NCBI GenBank assembly: GCA_944380855.1
Contig: CALWIW010000010.1
Span: 1-54,232 of the forward strand
DNA: 54,232 nt
Origin: an uncultured Clostridia bacterium
GTDB taxonomy: Bacteria; Bacillota; Clostridia; Oscillospirales; Acutalibacteraceae
Direction of reading: 5' to 3'
The notes under the pieces are model-generated. The model was given only the letters and a program-made list of their open reading frames with translations, did no database searches and was not told the DNA's origin. Positions within the stretch are counted from its first letter, which is position 1. Every line of letters starts with the position of its first letter. The position numbers were made by a program, and so were the translations under genes. Shown here piece by piece: positions 26,250 to 36,769 of the stretch.

Positions 26250-29132
26250 ATGAGTCTTCTTAAAACATTGTTCGGCAATTACAGCAAAAAGGAGCTTAAA
26301 AGAATTCAGCCCATCTGCGACAAGGTTCTTTCCTTGGAAGATAAGTATGCGGCCATGTCAGACAAAGAATTAAAAGCACAGACACCTTTGTTTAGAGAAA
26401 GATTTGAAAAGGGAGAATCTCTCGACGATATTTTGCCCGAGGCTTTTGCCGTTTGCCGTGAGGCTTCCTGGCGTGTGCTTGGAATGAAGCACTTCCCTGT
26501 ACAGATTATCGGCGGTATTGTTCTTCACCAGGGAAGAATTGCGGAAATGAAAACCGGTGAAGGTAAAACACTTGTGGCAACACTTCCTGCATACCTCAAC
26601 GGTCTTACCGGAAAAGGCGTACATATAGTAACCGTCAACGATTACCTTGCACGCCGTGACTCAGAATGGATGGGCAAGCTTTACAGATTTTTGGGACTTA
26701 CTGTTGGACTTATAGTTCACGACCTTGATAATGAAAAGAGAAAAGCAGCTTATGATGCGGACATTACTTACGGCACAAACAACGAGCTGGGCTTTGACTA
26801 CCTCCGTGACAACATGGTTGTTTACAAGGAAAAGAAAGTTCAGAGAGAGCATGTGTTTGCCATCGTGGACGAGGTGGACTCAATCCTCATCGACGAAGCA
26901 AGAACACCGCTTATTATTTCAGGTAAAGGCGACAAGTCCAGCGACCTCTACGAAAGAGCCGATAAATTTGCTCAGACCCTCACCTGTCACAAGTTTACGG
27001 AGATAGACGCAAAAGAGGACATGGAGGACTATTATAAGGAAAACAAAATTGACTATATAGTTGACGAAAAGGCAAAGACTGCAACTCTTACTCAGCTTGG
27101 CGTTAAAAAGGCTGAGGAATATTTCCAGCTTGAAAACCTTACAGACCCTGAAAACCTCACAATCCAGCACCACATCAACCAGGCTATAAAAGCCCGCGGA
27201 ATTATGAAAAGGGATATCGACTACGTTGTTAAGGACGGCGAGGTTATAATCGTTGACGAGTTCACCGGACGTCTTATGTACGGAAGAAGATACAACGAGG
27301 GTCTTCATCAGGCAATTGAAGCAAAAGAGGGCGTTAAAATCGAAAGTGAAAGCAAAACCCTTGCCACTATCACATTCCAGAATTTCTTCCGTCTTTACAA
27401 GAAGCTTTCCGGTATGACAGGTACAGCGGCAACAGAAGAAGCCGAGTTCCGTGAAATTTATATGCTGGATGTTGTGGAAATCCCAACAAACAAGCCTTTG
27501 GCAAGAAAGGATTTGCCGGACCTTGTTTTCCGCACAGAAGCAGGAAAGTTCAACAATGTTATTGAAGATATAATAAAGTGCCATGAAAAGGGTCAGCCTG
27601 TCCTTGTTGGTACTATTTCAATTGAAAAGTCAGAAATCCTCAGTAAAATGCTGAAGAGAAAGGGTATTGAACACAACGTGCTCAATGCTAAACAGCATGA
27701 CCGTGAGGCTGAAATAGTTGCTCAGGCAGGTAAATTCGGTGCGGTTACAATCGCCACTAACATGGCAGGACGTGGTACCGATATCGTGCTGGGCGGTAAC
27801 GCTGAATACATGGCTAAAGCCAAAATGAGAAAGCAGAATATTCCTGAGGAGCTTATCGCAGAGGCAACAGGCTTTGCGGATACTGACAACGAGGAAATCC
27901 TTGAGGCAAGAAGAATTTACAAGGAATATTACGACAGCTTTAAGGATGAGATAAAGGAAGAGGCAGAAAAGGTAAGAGCAGCCGGCGGACTTTATATTAT
28001 GGGTACGGAACGTCACGAGTCAAGACGTATCGACAACCAGCTCCGCGGACGTTCAGGACGTCAGGGCGACCCTGGCACCAGCCGTTTCTATCTCAGCACC
28101 GAGGACGACCTTATGCGTTTGTTCGGCGGCGACAGAATGAAAGCCATGATGCAGCGTCTTAATGTGGACGAAAATATGCCTATAGAGAATAAGATGCTCT
28201 CAGGAATTATCGAAAGCTCACAGGAAAAAGTTGAAAGCCGTAACTTTGCAATAAGAAAGAACGTATTGCAGTATGACGATGTTATGAACAAACAGCGTGA
28301 GATAATCTACGGTCAGAGAAATCAGGTTCTTAACGGTGAGGATATCCACGATACTATTATAAAGATGATAGAGGAAACAATTTCCGACGCTGTTGCAAGA
28401 TATGTTCACAAGGACAGCAGCTGGGAGGATTGGAACCTTAAAGGTCTTAGAGATTTCTTTAACGGCTGGATTATCACAGACGAAGAGAAATATACTTTTA
28501 CAGAAAAAGAACTTGAGGATATGAAGCCTGAAAAGCTCACTGAGATGATAACCGAGGACGCAATGGCTATCTACAAGGAAAATGAAGCAATGCTTCCTGC
28601 TGAGGTTATCAGAGAGATGGAGAGAGTTTACCTCTTAAAGAGCGTTGACGTTCACTGGATGGATCATATCGACAACATGGAACAGCTTAAGCAGGGTATC
28701 AGACTGAGAGCTTACGGTCAGCGTGACCCGGTTGTTGAATACCGCCTTGAGGGCTTTGATATGTTCGATGAAATGATTGCCATGATAAGAGAGGATACCT
28801 CAAGAGCCATGCTTGTTGCTCCAAAGCGTTATGTAAAGATAATGGAAAGACAGGCGGAGATTGCAAGACTTAGAGAAGAGGCGGCAAAGAAGGCTGCTGC
28901 CGCACATCAGGTGAGCTTAAATCAACCTGAACAGCCAAAGCCTGTTACAGTTCCGGCAGCGGTTCAGGCGTCTTTAAAGAGAGAGCAGGTGGCAAAGCCC
29001 ACAGCAACCTCAGGTGACGGCACAGACACTTCAAGAAAGACAGTTGTAAAGGGCAAGAAAGTCGGCAGAAACGACCCATGCCCATGCGGAAGCGGCAAAA
29101 AGTACAAGAAGTGCTGCGGAAAAGACCTTTAA
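26250..29132 (+). CDS. secA: Preprotein translocase ATPase SecA
   Basis: Motor ATPase of 960 aa that pushes unfolded preproteins through SecYEG. Walker A is MKTGEGKT (near 100), the DEAD-like box is [16 protein letters not shown], the helicase motifs continue with [14 protein letters not shown] and [10 protein letters not shown], followed by the scaffold helix region. The C-terminus is a zinc-binding SEC-C motif ([17 protein letters not shown]) that contacts SecB or ribosomes. Full length. ATG start after AAAGGATGA. It lies alone behind its own promoter. Confidence 0.97.
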   Translation: MSLLKTLFGNYSKKELKRIQPICDKVLSLEDKYAAMSDKELKAQTPLFRERFEKGESLDDILPEAFAVCREASWRVLGMKHFPVQIIGGIVLHQGRIAEMKTGEGKTLVATLPAYLNGLTGKGVHIVTVNDYLARRDSEWMGKLYRFLGLTVGLIVHDLDNEKRKAAYDADITYGTNNELGFDYLRDNMVVYKEKKVQREHVFAIVDEVDSILIDEARTPLIISGKGDKSSDLYERADKFAQTLTCHKFTEIDAKEDMEDYYKENKIDYIVDEKAKTATLTQLGVKKAEEYFQLENLTDPENLTIQHHINQAIKARGIMKRDIDYVVKDGEVIIVDEFTGRLMYGRRYNEGLHQAIEAKEGVKIESESKTLATITFQNFFRLYKKLSGMTGTAATEEAEFREIYMLDVVEIPTNKPLARKDLPDLVFRTEAGKFNNVIEDIIKCHEKGQPVLVGTISIEKSEILSKMLKRKGIEHNVLNAKQHDREAEIVAQAGKFGAVTIATNMAGRGTDIVLGGNAEYMAKAKMRKQNIPEELIAEATGFADTDNEEILEARRIYKEYYDSFKDEIKEEAEKVRAAGGLYIMGTERHESRRIDNQLRGRSGRQGDPGTSRFYLSTEDDLMRLFGGDRMKAMMQRLNVDENMPIENKMLSGIIESSQEKVESRNFAIRKNVLQYDDVMNKQREIIYGQRNQVLNGEDIHDTIIKMIEETISDAVARYVHKDSSWEDWNLKGLRDFFNGWIITDEEKYTFTEKELEDMKPEKLTEMITEDAMAIYKENEAMLPAEVIREMERVYLLKSVDVHWMDHIDNMEQLKQGIRLRAYGQRDPVVEYRLEGFDMFDEMIAMIREDTSRAMLVAPKRYVKIMERQAEIARLREEAAKKAAAAHQVSLNQPEQPKPVTVPAAVQASLKREQVAKPTATSGDGTDTSRKTVVKGKKVGRNDPCPCGSGKKYKKCCGKDL

Positions 29133-29149
29133 TATGAAAAATTAAAAGC

Positions 29150-29179
29150 CTGTGGGCACACAATAAGGTGTGCCCGCAG
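29150..29179 (+). terminator. Hairpin after secA
   Basis: GGGCACAC and GTGTGCCC pair over AATAAG, 18 bp after the stop codon. The 3' tail (AGTTATTG) is only weakly T-rich. Confidence 0.6.
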
Positions 29180-29216
29180 TTATTGCAAAATAAAGAAAAA
29201 TAAAATTAGTTTTATG

Positions 29217-29314
29217 AGAGCGAGCCATTCCGAAGAATAAAGGAAAGGTCTCGCCCGCCTTGAAATGATATATATTTCTAAGATAAAGTTTTGCAAGGCG
29301 GATATAAAAAATAA
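29217..29314 (+). repeat. Dispersed two-stem repeat, locus 2, unit a
   Basis: P1 is GCGAG/CTCGC and P2 is CCGCCTTG/CAAGGCGG around an AT-rich loop. It is followed by GATATAAAAAATAA. This copy shows both stems fully paired and serves well as the reference unit. Confidence 0.75.
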
Positions 29315-29322
29315 GTTAAATT

Positions 29323-29422
29323 AGAGCGAACCATTCCAAAGAATAAGGAAAAGGTCTCGCCCGACCTGTGCAGAACATAAAGATTAGATGTAACATTTGC
29401 AGGTCGGATATAAAAATAAAAG
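29323..29422 (+). repeat. Dispersed two-stem repeat, locus 2, unit b
   Basis: Starts AGAGCGAACCATTCCAAAG. P2 is CCGACCTG/CAGGTCGG, a variant with changes on both arms relative to unit a. It ends a dozen bases before the gltX start codon, so it would lie in the gltX leader. Confidence 0.75.
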
Positions 29423-29434
29423 AAAGGTGCGACA

Positions 29435-30883
29435 ATGATGAAGGTTAGGACAAGATATGCCCCAAGCCCAACAGGATTTATGCACGTGGGAAATCTCAGA
29501 ACTGCATTATATGAGTATCTTATCGCTAAATCTCAGGGCGGTTCTTTTGTATTGAGAATTGAGGATACAGACAGAGAAAGACTTGTTGAGGGTGCAGTTG
29601 ACGTTATATATAATACATTGAAGATTGCAGGTTTAAAGCATGATGAGGGTCCCGACATCGGCGGTGATTACGGCCCTTATGTTCAGAGCGAAAGAAAGGA
29701 TATGTATCTTCCTTACGCTATGAAGCTTATTGAGGAGGGCAAGGCCTACAGATGCTTCTGCTCTAAGGAAAGACTTGAAAAAATTCAAAATGAGAACGTG
29801 GGCGGCGGCTACGACAGACACTGCCGTGATTTGCCTCAGAAGGAAATAGACAGACTTCTTGCCGAGGGCGTTCCCTATGTTATACGACAGAAAATGCCTA
29901 CAGAGGGAAGCACAACCTTTGTTGATGCAGTTTTCGGTGAAATCACTGTTGATAACAGCGAGCTTCAGGATCAAATTCTTATCAAGACAGACGGATACCC
30001 AACATATAATTTCGCCAATGTTATTGACGACCATACAATGGGTATTACTCACGTTGTAAGAGGCTGCGAGTATTTAAGCTCCGCTCCTAAATATAATCTC
30101 CTCTATGAAGCATTCGGCTGGGAAGTTCCAACATATGTGCATCTTCCGCTGATTATGGGTAAAAATGAGGACGGTTCTGTTTCCAAGCTTTCAAAAAGAC
30201 ACGGTGCAACAGGCTTTGAGGATTTGATTAAAGAGGGTTATCTCCCTGAAGCTATCATAAACTATATAGCACTTCTGGGTTGGTGTCCTGCCGATAATCA
30301 GGAGATTTTCTCCCTTAAAGAGCTGGAAGAGGTTTTCTCTGCGGACAGAATAAGCAAGTCACCGTCAGTTTTCGATTACGATAAGCTTACATGGTTCAAC
30401 GGCGAGTACATCAGAAAGATGTCTCTTGAGGAGTTCACAGACCATTGTATGCCTTATTACAAAGAGTTTTTCGGGGATAAGGAAATGCCTTGGGAAAAGC
30501 TCAGTGCAATTCTCCATCAGCGTGTTACAAAGTTTACACAGATTCCTGAAATGGTTGATTTCTTCAAGGAAATTCCCGAGTATGATGTTTCAATGTTTGT
30601 AAACAAAAAGAGCAAAACCAATATGGAAAATGCTCCTGTTATGCTCAAGGCGGTATACAATAAGCTTTCTTCACTCGAAGGCTGGACTCAGGAAGCTATC
30701 CACGACGCTCTTATCTCTCTTGCCGAAGAACTTGGAGTTAAGAACGGAACAGTTATGTGGCCGGCAAGAATTTCAGTTGCCGGAAAGACAGTAACACCTG
30801 GCGGTGCAGTGGAAATTCTCGATATTTTGGGAAGAGAAGAGTCCTTGAAGAGAATGAAAGCCGGACTTGCAAAGTTTGAATAA
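29435..30883 (+). CDS. gltX: Glutamate-tRNA ligase
   Basis: Cytoplasmic class I aminoacyl-tRNA synthetase of 482 aa. The ATP motifs are [12 protein letters not shown] at the N-terminus (HIGH box) and VSKLSKRHG (KMSKS box) around residue 250. The anticodon-binding C-terminal domain is complete ([20 protein letters not shown]). A GlnRS gene follows directly, so this enzyme can be a specific GluRS and need not misacylate tRNA-Gln (inference). The start may be either of two adjacent ATGs (29435, 29438) behind AGAAAGGTG. Confidence 0.95.
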   Translation: MMKVRTRYAPSPTGFMHVGNLRTALYEYLIAKSQGGSFVLRIEDTDRERLVEGAVDVIYNTLKIAGLKHDEGPDIGGDYGPYVQSERKDMYLPYAMKLIEEGKAYRCFCSKERLEKIQNENVGGGYDRHCRDLPQKEIDRLLAEGVPYVIRQKMPTEGSTTFVDAVFGEITVDNSELQDQILIKTDGYPTYNFANVIDDHTMGITHVVRGCEYLSSAPKYNLLYEAFGWEVPTYVHLPLIMGKNEDGSVSKLSKRHGATGFEDLIKEGYLPEAIINYIALLGWCPADNQEIFSLKELEEVFSADRISKSPSVFDYDKLTWFNGEYIRKMSLEEFTDHCMPYYKEFFGDKEMPWEKLSAILHQRVTKFTQIPEMVDFFKEIPEYDVSMFVNKKSKTNMENAPVMLKAVYNKLSSLEGWTQEAIHDALISLAEELGVKNGTVMWPARISVAGKTVTPGGAVEILDILGREESLKRMKAGLAKFE

Positions 30884-30903
30884 TGAGAGACGGAGGAAAG
30901 ATT

Positions 30904-32598
30904 ATGCCTGAAAATAAAAAAAAAGTTGCCGAAGAGCCGGTAATGGCAGGCAACTTTATACACGATATTATTGAAGAGGAAATCGCCGAGGGCGGCAGAT
31001 GCGAGGGAAAAAAGGTTCACACACGTTTCCCTCCGGAGCCTAACGGCTATCTCCATATCGGTCACGCAAAGGCTATCTGCATTGACTTTGGCACAGCGGA
31101 AAAGTACAAGGGTATCTGCAACCTGAGAATGGACGACACAAACCCCACAAAAGAGGACGTGGAGTATGTTGACGCAATAAAGGAAGATATTCACTGGCTC
31201 GGTTTCGACTGGGAAGACAGATTTTACTATGCTTCCGAGTATTTCGATGATATGTATAACTTTGCCGTTGAGCTTATAAAGAAAGGCCTTGCCTATGTGT
31301 GCGAGCTTACACCTGAGCAGATGAGAGAGAACCGCGGCGACCTTTCCACACCTGCAAAGTCACCATACCGTGACAGACCTATTGAGGAAAGCCTCGACCT
31401 CTTTGAAAGAATGAAGAACGGCGAGTTTGAGGACGGAAAAATGACGCTCCGTGCAAAAATTGACTTGGCTTCCGGAAACTTTAATATGCGTGACCCGGTT
31501 ATTTACAGAATTAACCGTTTAAAGCACCACAGAACAGGGGACAAGTGGTGCATCTATCCTATGTACGACTTTGCTCATCCAATCGAGGACGCAATGGAGG
31601 GTATCACCCACAGCCTTTGCTCCTTGGAGTTTGAGGACCACAGACCTCTCTATGACTGGGTTGTAAACAACACATCTGTTCCGTCAAAGCCACGTCAGAT
31701 TGAATTTGCAAGACTGGGTATCAACAACACTGTAATGAGCAAGAGAAAGCTCAGAACTCTTGTCGAACAGAACTATGTCAGCGGCTGGGACGACCCGAGA
31801 ATGCCCACACTCTGCGGACTCAGAAGAAGAGGTTACACCCCTAAGTCAATCCGTAATTTCTGCGACAGAATAGGCGTTTCAAAGGTTAATTCCATTGTTG
31901 AATACAGCTTTTTGGAGCATTGCCTCCGTGAGGATTTAAACGAAAGTGCACGCCGAGTTATGGCTGTTATCAACCCAGTAAAGCTTGTTATCACAAACTA
32001 TCCGGAGAATATGACTGAGGAATTTCAGGTTGAAAACAACCCCAACCGCCCCGAGGACGGCGACAGAACAATAACATTCTCCCGTGAATGTTATATCGAA
32101 GCCGAGGACTTCATGGAAGAACCAATCAAGGGTTATCAGAGAATGTACCCGGGCAACGAAGTTCGTCTTAAATCAACCTACATTGTAAAATGCACAGGCT
32201 GCAAAAAGGACGAGGACGGCAAGGTTATAGAGGTTTACGCCGAGTACGACCCCGAAACAAGAGGCGGCAACACGCCTGACGGAAGAAAAGTACGCGGCAC
32301 AATACACTGGGTAGACGCAAATAATTGTGCTGAAGCAGAAGTAAGACTTTACGACAGTCTTTTCACAGTTCCGGACCCTGACACAGGGGACAAGAATTTC
32401 CTTGACTACCTCAGCGAGAACTCGCTGAAAGTAATAAACAACTGCAAAATCGAAAAGTCAGTTGAAAATGTAGAAGCTCCAATGAGCTTCCAGTTTATGC
32501 GTCTTGGTTATTTCTGCGTAGACAACAAAGATTCCAAGCCCGGACACCTTGTATTCAACCGCAGCGTATCACTGAAAGACGGCTTCAAGAAAAAATAA
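30904..32598 (+). CDS. glnS: Glutamine-tRNA ligase
   Basis: Class I synthetase of 564 aa that charges tRNA-Gln directly. The HIGH box is [17 protein letters not shown] and the KMSKS-like loop is VMSKRKL, both in GlnRS-specific surroundings ([26 protein letters not shown]). The C-terminal beta-barrel anticodon domain is complete. Most Firmicutes use the GatCAB route instead; GlnRS occurs in a minority, where it is thought to be acquired by transfer. The start ATG at 30904 has GGAGG upstream. An ATG overlapping the gltX stop lacks one. Cotranscribed with gltX. Confidence 0.95.
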   Translation: MPENKKKVAEEPVMAGNFIHDIIEEEIAEGGRCEGKKVHTRFPPEPNGYLHIGHAKAICIDFGTAEKYKGICNLRMDDTNPTKEDVEYVDAIKEDIHWLGFDWEDRFYYASEYFDDMYNFAVELIKKGLAYVCELTPEQMRENRGDLSTPAKSPYRDRPIEESLDLFERMKNGEFEDGKMTLRAKIDLASGNFNMRDPVIYRINRLKHHRTGDKWCIYPMYDFAHPIEDAMEGITHSLCSLEFEDHRPLYDWVVNNTSVPSKPRQIEFARLGINNTVMSKRKLRTLVEQNYVSGWDDPRMPTLCGLRRRGYTPKSIRNFCDRIGVSKVNSIVEYSFLEHCLREDLNESARRVMAVINPVKLVITNYPENMTEEFQVENNPNRPEDGDRTITFSRECYIEAEDFMEEPIKGYQRMYPGNEVRLKSTYIVKCTGCKKDEDGKVIEVYAEYDPETRGGNTPDGRKVRGTIHWVDANNCAEAEVRLYDSLFTVPDPDTGDKNFLDYLSENSLKVINNCKIEKSVENVEAPMSFQFMRLGYFCVDNKDSKPGHLVFNRSVSLKDGFKKK

Positions 32599-32607
32599 TT
32601 TTTTTGG

Positions 32608-32694
32608 TTCCGCCGTGCCAAGGCTTTCGTAGGAAGTTAACGACAGCACACGTCGGGCGAGACCTTTTGTTAAACGACATAAAATGGCTCGCTC
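32608..32694 (-). repeat. Dispersed two-stem repeat, locus 3, unit a
   Basis: Same family in reverse orientation: GCGAGCC...GGTCTCGC, then CCGACGTG paired with CACGGCGG, one mismatch. It begins 10 bp after the glnS stop. A degenerate relative lies at about 32725-32790. Confidence 0.65.
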
Positions 32695-32809
32695 ACATTT
32701 GGGTTTAATTTTTAGACATTTTAGCTACGCCGTGTGTTGTTTTGAGGTTTTCTTTCCTGCCTGAGAATGGCTATTCTCACATAAAGGTTTAATTTTTTAA
32801 ATATTTTAC

Positions 32810-32959
32810 TTCCGCCGTGGCAAGGTTTTCGCTGGAGGTTAACGACAGCACAGGTCTGGCGAGACTTTTGTTTCCGCCTTGCAGAACGTTATCTTAAAAA
32901 TATACATTATTTCAAGGCGGGCGAAACCTTTTGTTAAGCGACGCAGAATGGCTTGCTCA
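32810..32959 (-). repeat. Dispersed two-stem repeat, locus 3, unit b (composite)
   Basis: Reverse orientation. Reading the minus strand: GCAAGCCATTCTG, AAAGGTTTCGCCCG, the stem CCGCCTTG/CAAGGCGG, then a second GTCTCGCC box and an outer hairpin ending in CCACGGCGGA. The two-unit organisation equals locus 1 units b and c. Confidence 0.65.
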
Positions 32960-32998
32960 TATTTGGATTGATTTTTTATATTATTATAAAAACAACAA

Positions 32999-33036
32999 CC
33001 GTGGTTCATAAAATTTTTGAACCACGGCTATTTTTA
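32999..33036. terminator. Bidirectional terminator between glnS and ybjQ-like gene
   Basis: CCGTGGTTCA pairs with TGAACCACGG over AAAATTTT, with T-rich tails on both sides. Confidence 0.8.
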
Positions 33037-33069
33037 TGCGTATATTATTTTGTAAATAAGAAAAGCTGA

Positions 33070-33381
33070 TTACTTAAATTTAACTGCTGTTCCGTATGCC
33101 ATTATTTCGGCAGAGCCCTGCATTATCTCTGAACTTGAATATCTTACTCCTACGATAGCGTCCGCATTGATACTCATAGCTTCTGCAATCATTCTATCCA
33201 TGGCAATGCTTCTTGCTTCTCTCATCATTTCGGTGTATTCGTTTACTTCACCGCCCACAATTGTTCTGAATGACGCTACAAAGTCCTTTCCCACGTGCTT
33301 TGCACGGACTGTACTTCCTGTGACAATTCCCAAAACCTCGAATTCTGCTCCAGGTATAAAATCTGTGGTTACTGTTAACAT
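33070..33381 (-). CDS. YbjQ/UPF0145-family heavy-metal-binding-like protein
   Basis: Small cytoplasmic protein of 103 aa. The family pattern is plain: GIVTGSTVRAKHVGKDF near the start, MMREARSIAMDRMIAEA in the middle, then ADAIVGVRYSSSEIMQGSAEIMAYGTAV. Family members form pentameric rings and are described as heavy-metal-binding-like, but no clear function is known. Length is exact for the family. ATG start with AAAGGGG upstream. Single gene. Confidence 0.9.
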   Translation of the reverse strand: MLTVTTDFIPGAEFEVLGIVTGSTVRAKHVGKDFVASFRTIVGGEVNEYTEMMREARSIAMDRMIAEAMSINADAIVGVRYSSSEIMQGSAEIMAYGTAVKFK

Positions 33382-33589
33382 AAAATTACCCCTTTCTCGG
33401 TAAATTTTTATGTGAATATTATATCATTATGCTGATATTCAGTCAATAATTAAAAAAATTCCTCTAAGTTCTGAGATAACAGAGAAAAGAGTACTATGCA
33501 GGACTGCAAATTTTTTATTCATTTTTATTTCTTAAAAGCAAAAATTAATTCTGATATTCATGAAATGAATTTTTTATTTGAAAAATCTA

Positions 33590-33618
33590 TTGATTATTCC
33601 TGCACAAGGTGGTACAAT
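33590..33618 (+). promoter_or_regulatory. Promoter of the citrate synthase gene
   Basis: TTGATT (33590-33595), a 17-bp spacer and TACAAT (33613-33618), 33 bp before the GTG start. Confidence 0.6.
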
Positions 33619-33651
33619 TAATAAAGATACGAAAATTAGGGAGTGGTTGCA

Positions 33652-35013
33652 GTGCAGAATAGCTACAGCGATTTAATACCGGAGATTTTGGAATACAGTG
33701 AACTTTGTAAGAAAAACGGAAAAATAGACCCTGAGCTTTACAACAAATATGATGTAAAGAGAGGCCTTAGAGATAAAAACGGAAAAGGTGTTTTGACAGG
33801 ACTTACTGAAATTTCTGAGGTAAACGCTTTTGAAGTTAAAGACGGACAGAGAGTTCCTATTGACGGTCAGCTTTTTTACAGAGGTTACAATATAAGCGAC
33901 CTGGTAAACGGTTTTATCAACGATAAGCATTTTGGTTTTGAAGAGATAACCTATTTGCTTCTTTTCGGCGAGCTTCCAAACAGGGAACAGCTTAACAAGT
34001 TTAACGAGATTTTGGGATATTACAGAACTCTTCCCAACAGCTTTGTAAGAGATATAATCATGAAAGCACCGAGCCGTGATATTATGAACGCCCTTTCAAG
34101 AGAGGTTTTGACACTTTATTCCTATGATCTTAAAGCGGACGATACCTCTATTGAAAACGTGTTAAGACAGTGCTTGCAGCTTATTGCACTTTTTCCTGTT
34201 TTGTCTGTTTACAGCTATCAGGCATACAACTACTACCACGACAATCAGAGCTTGTTTATACATTCTCCTCAGCCTAATCTTTCAACTGCGGAAAACTTTC
34301 TCCACATGCTCAGACCTGACAGCTCATATACAATGCTTGAAGCAAAGCTTCTTGATATGGCTTTGGTACTTCATGCAGAGCACGGCGGCGGTAACAACTC
34401 CACCTTTACAACACACGTTGTAACAAGTTCAGGCACAGACACATATTCAGCCATTGCGGCGGCTTTGGGTTCACTTAAAGGCCCTAAGCACGGCGGTGCA
34501 AACGTTAAGGTTGTTCAGATGTTTGAGGAAATCAAGGAAAATGTTAAAGACTTCCACGATTATGACGAGGTTGAAGCCTTTGTTTCAAAAATCCTCGATA
34601 AAGAAGCATTCGACAGAACAGGTCTTGTTTACGGTATGGGTCACGCTATTTATACAAAGAGCGACCCACGTGCTATGGTATTCAAGGGCTATGTTGAGAG
34701 CCTTTCAAGGGAAAAGGGAAAAGAGGACGAGTTTGCACTCTATCAGAATGTTGAAAAGGCGGCTGAAAAGCTTATTTCTCAACGCAGACACACATTTAAA
34801 GGAGTGTCCGCAAATATTGACCTTTACAGCGGATTTGTTTACAGTATGCTTAATCTGCCATTAAAGCTTTACACTCCGCTTTTTGCTATTGCAAGAGTTA
34901 CAGGCTGGAGTGCACACAGAATTGAAGAGCTTGTAAATCCAAGCAAGATTATCAGACCTGCTTATGAAAACGTACAGCCAAGACATGAGTACAAGACAAT
35001 GGACGAAAGATAA
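33652..35013 (+). CDS. Citrate synthase
   Basis: Enzyme of 453 aa that condenses acetyl-CoA and oxaloacetate, giving citrate for glutamate synthesis in anaerobes. Catalytic signatures are LHAEHGGGNNSTFTTHVV, the GSLKGPKHGGAN segment and VYGMGHAIYTKSDPRA. The N-terminal extension of about 90 aa before LFYRGYNI is typical of the longer clostridial type. A 2-methylcitrate synthase activity cannot be excluded. Start GTG at 33652 is eight bases after TAGGGAG; the GTG at 33643 overlaps that site. Confidence 0.92.
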   Translation: MQNSYSDLIPEILEYSELCKKNGKIDPELYNKYDVKRGLRDKNGKGVLTGLTEISEVNAFEVKDGQRVPIDGQLFYRGYNISDLVNGFINDKHFGFEEITYLLLFGELPNREQLNKFNEILGYYRTLPNSFVRDIIMKAPSRDIMNALSREVLTLYSYDLKADDTSIENVLRQCLQLIALFPVLSVYSYQAYNYYHDNQSLFIHSPQPNLSTAENFLHMLRPDSSYTMLEAKLLDMALVLHAEHGGGNNSTFTTHVVTSSGTDTYSAIAAALGSLKGPKHGGANVKVVQMFEEIKENVKDFHDYDEVEAFVSKILDKEAFDRTGLVYGMGHAIYTKSDPRAMVFKGYVESLSREKGKEDEFALYQNVEKAAEKLISQRRHTFKGVSANIDLYSGFVYSMLNLPLKLYTPLFAIARVTGWSAHRIEELVNPSKIIRPAYENVQPRHEYKTMDER

Positions 35014-35058
35014 TCTTTTAAATCTTGTAATTTATAAATAAATATGTTATTATAAAAA

Positions 35059-35156
35059 GGTAAGGGGAATGAAGTTCTCCCCGGGATAAATCCCGAACCG
35101 CAATTATTGCTGATGACTTCTGCGAAATTTTTACGCAGAAGTTGTCGGCTTTTTTG
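35059..35156 (+). ncRNA. Fluoride (crcB) riboswitch with terminator
   Basis: The aptamer matches the fluoride class: GGGGAATGAAGTTCTCCCC (first stem-loop, with the conserved ATGxxGTTC), then AACCGC and GCTGATGACTTCTGC. The 3' strand of the aptamer (35109-35124) can pair fully with 35134-35149, allowing G-T pairs, to make a 16-bp stem followed by TTTTTT. That is a terminator in competition with the aptamer, so fluoride should turn the gene on. The antiporter gene follows, a known partner of this class. Confidence 0.85.
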
Positions 35157-35212
35157 TTTTATAGAGCAGTAAGCTTTCTGTGTTTAATGGTTGTATGGCA
35201 AATGTTGGGGAA

Positions 35213-35280
35213 AATTTAGGGATTCCAAAGGGACCACTGTCCCTTTGGCAGGTGGTTTGGAGGACAGAGTTCTCCATGGA
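35213..35280 (+). repeat. Hairpin-rich leader element before the antiporter
   Basis: CCAAAGGGAC pairs perfectly with GTCCCTTTGG (35225-35248), followed by GGAGGACAGAGTTCTCC, which pairs GGAG/CTCC. Similar sequences occur in many copies in Ruminococcaceae genomes as I recall, so it may be a dispersed element. Only this copy was seen here. Confidence 0.4.
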
Positions 35281-35295
35281 AAGGAGTTAAAATTT

Positions 35296-36474
35296 ATGTT
35301 GAGAAGTTTGGCGTTGATTTTTCTTGTTGGTCTGCTTATGGGAGGTGTTTTTAATAAATTAAAGCTTCCGTCGCTGTTGGGTATGATAATTACAGGTATG
35401 ATTTTAAGTCCCTATGCTTTGAATCTACTTGACCCGTCAATTATGGGAATATCGGCGGATTTAAGGCAGGTAGCGTTGGTTGTAATTCTCACACGAGCAG
35501 GACTTTCGCTGAATATTGAGGACTTGAAAAAGGTGGGACGTCCGGCGGTTTTGATGTGCTTTGTTCCTGCCTGTTTTGAGATTGTCGGGGTAATGCTTAT
35601 AGCTGTGCCGCTTTTGGGAGTTTCCGTCACGGAAGCCGCAATAATGGGAAGTGTTTTGGCGGCTGTTTCTCCGGCGGTCGTTGTTCCGAGAATGTTAAAA
35701 ATCATGGAAGAGGGATATGGGGTGAAAAAAAGTATACCTCAGCTTATTTTGGCAGGTGCTTCCGTTGATGATGTTTTTGTAATAGTTTTGTTTACCGCTT
35801 TTACCTCTATAGAAACAGGCGGACAGGTTTCGCCTATGTCATTTGTTCAGATTCCCGTATCAATTATTTTGGGAGTTGCCTTAGGTTTGATCTGCGGACT
35901 TGCACTTATATGGTTTTTCAAAAAGTTTCATATGAGAGATTCTGTAAAAATACTGATTTTTTTAAGCATTTCTTTTCTGCTTATTGAACTGCAAAACGCT
36001 CTTGAGGGAATAGTTCCCATATCGGGACTTTTGGCTATAATGAGCATGGGAGTTGCCCTTTATAAATGGTACAATGTGCTGGCGGTTCGCCTTTCCTCAA
36101 AATACAACAAGCTGTGGGTAGCTGCCGAAATTCTGCTTTTCGTTCTTGTAGGTGCTACGGTAGACTTAAATTATGTTGCAGCAGCCGGACTTCTGTCCTT
36201 GTGTGTTGTAGTGTTTGCCATGATTTTCAGAATGGCAGGAGTTTTTTGCTGTCTGCTTAAAACAAAGCTTGATAAAAAGGAGAGAGGGTTCTGTATGGTG
36301 GCGTATACACCAAAAGCCACTGTACAGGCGGCAATCGGCGGAATACCTCTTTCAATGGGTCTTGCCTGCGGAAATCAGGTTTTGGCTCTTGCGGTAATAG
36401 CCATACTTATAACCGCACCTTTCGGAGCGATATGTATTGATAAGCTTTACAAAAAACTTCTTGAAAAGAATTAA
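35296..36474 (+). CDS. Cation/proton antiporter under fluoride riboswitch control
   Basis: Membrane protein of 392 aa with about 12 hydrophobic segments, of the monovalent cation:proton antiporter superfamily (CPA). Typical parts are the N-terminal LLMGGVFNKLKLPSLLGMII and the ion-binding region with LILAGASVDDVFVIVLF, with adjacent Asp residues in the membrane. Its location after a fluoride riboswitch suggests a role in fluoride resistance, perhaps by F/H or Na/H exchange (inference). ATG at 35296 has AAAGGAG ten bases upstream. The frame is open back to 35191 but without a binding site. Confidence 0.88.
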   Translation: MLRSLALIFLVGLLMGGVFNKLKLPSLLGMIITGMILSPYALNLLDPSIMGISADLRQVALVVILTRAGLSLNIEDLKKVGRPAVLMCFVPACFEIVGVMLIAVPLLGVSVTEAAIMGSVLAAVSPAVVVPRMLKIMEEGYGVKKSIPQLILAGASVDDVFVIVLFTAFTSIETGGQVSPMSFVQIPVSIILGVALGLICGLALIWFFKKFHMRDSVKILIFLSISFLLIELQNALEGIVPISGLLAIMSMGVALYKWYNVLAVRLSSKYNKLWVAAEILLFVLVGATVDLNYVAAAGLLSLCVVVFAMIFRMAGVFCCLLKTKLDKKERGFCMVAYTPKATVQAAIGGIPLSMGLACGNQVLALAVIAILITAPFGAICIDKLYKKLLEKN

Positions 36475-36491
36475 AATAAAAGCAAAGAAAA

Positions 36492-36520
36492 AAACCGCAG
36501 ACTTAATTCTGCGGTTTCTT
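36492..36520 (+). terminator. Terminator of the antiporter gene
   Basis: AAACCGCAG pairs with CTGCGGTTT over ACTTAATT, followed by CTT. From 36521 to 36769 I see no gene. Confidence 0.75.
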
Positions 36521-36769
36521 GACAGATGTATATTTCTCACCATACAATCTGTGATTATGTGCCTGTTGCGGGATGACACATAAAATAAAACAAGGAAGAA
36601 TGAAAAAAATGATGAAAAGAATGTTCAGTGTTAAAAACACTTTAATGTCTTCAACTGTGTTAAATTATAATATATTTTCCGAAAATTGTCAACTATTTTT
36701 ACTAATTTAATCAATAAAATTTGAAATTTTTGAATATTTTAGTTAGAAAAATACAAAATGTGTTGTGAA

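Noticed and set aside
26919-27584. Minus-strand open frame opposite secA
   Set aside because: Antisense shadow. The sense frame carries full SecA motifs.
29217-29422. T-box or other known riboswitch before gltX
   Set aside because: The sequence is a repeat family also found at ilvC and after glnS, and it lacks T-box core sequences.
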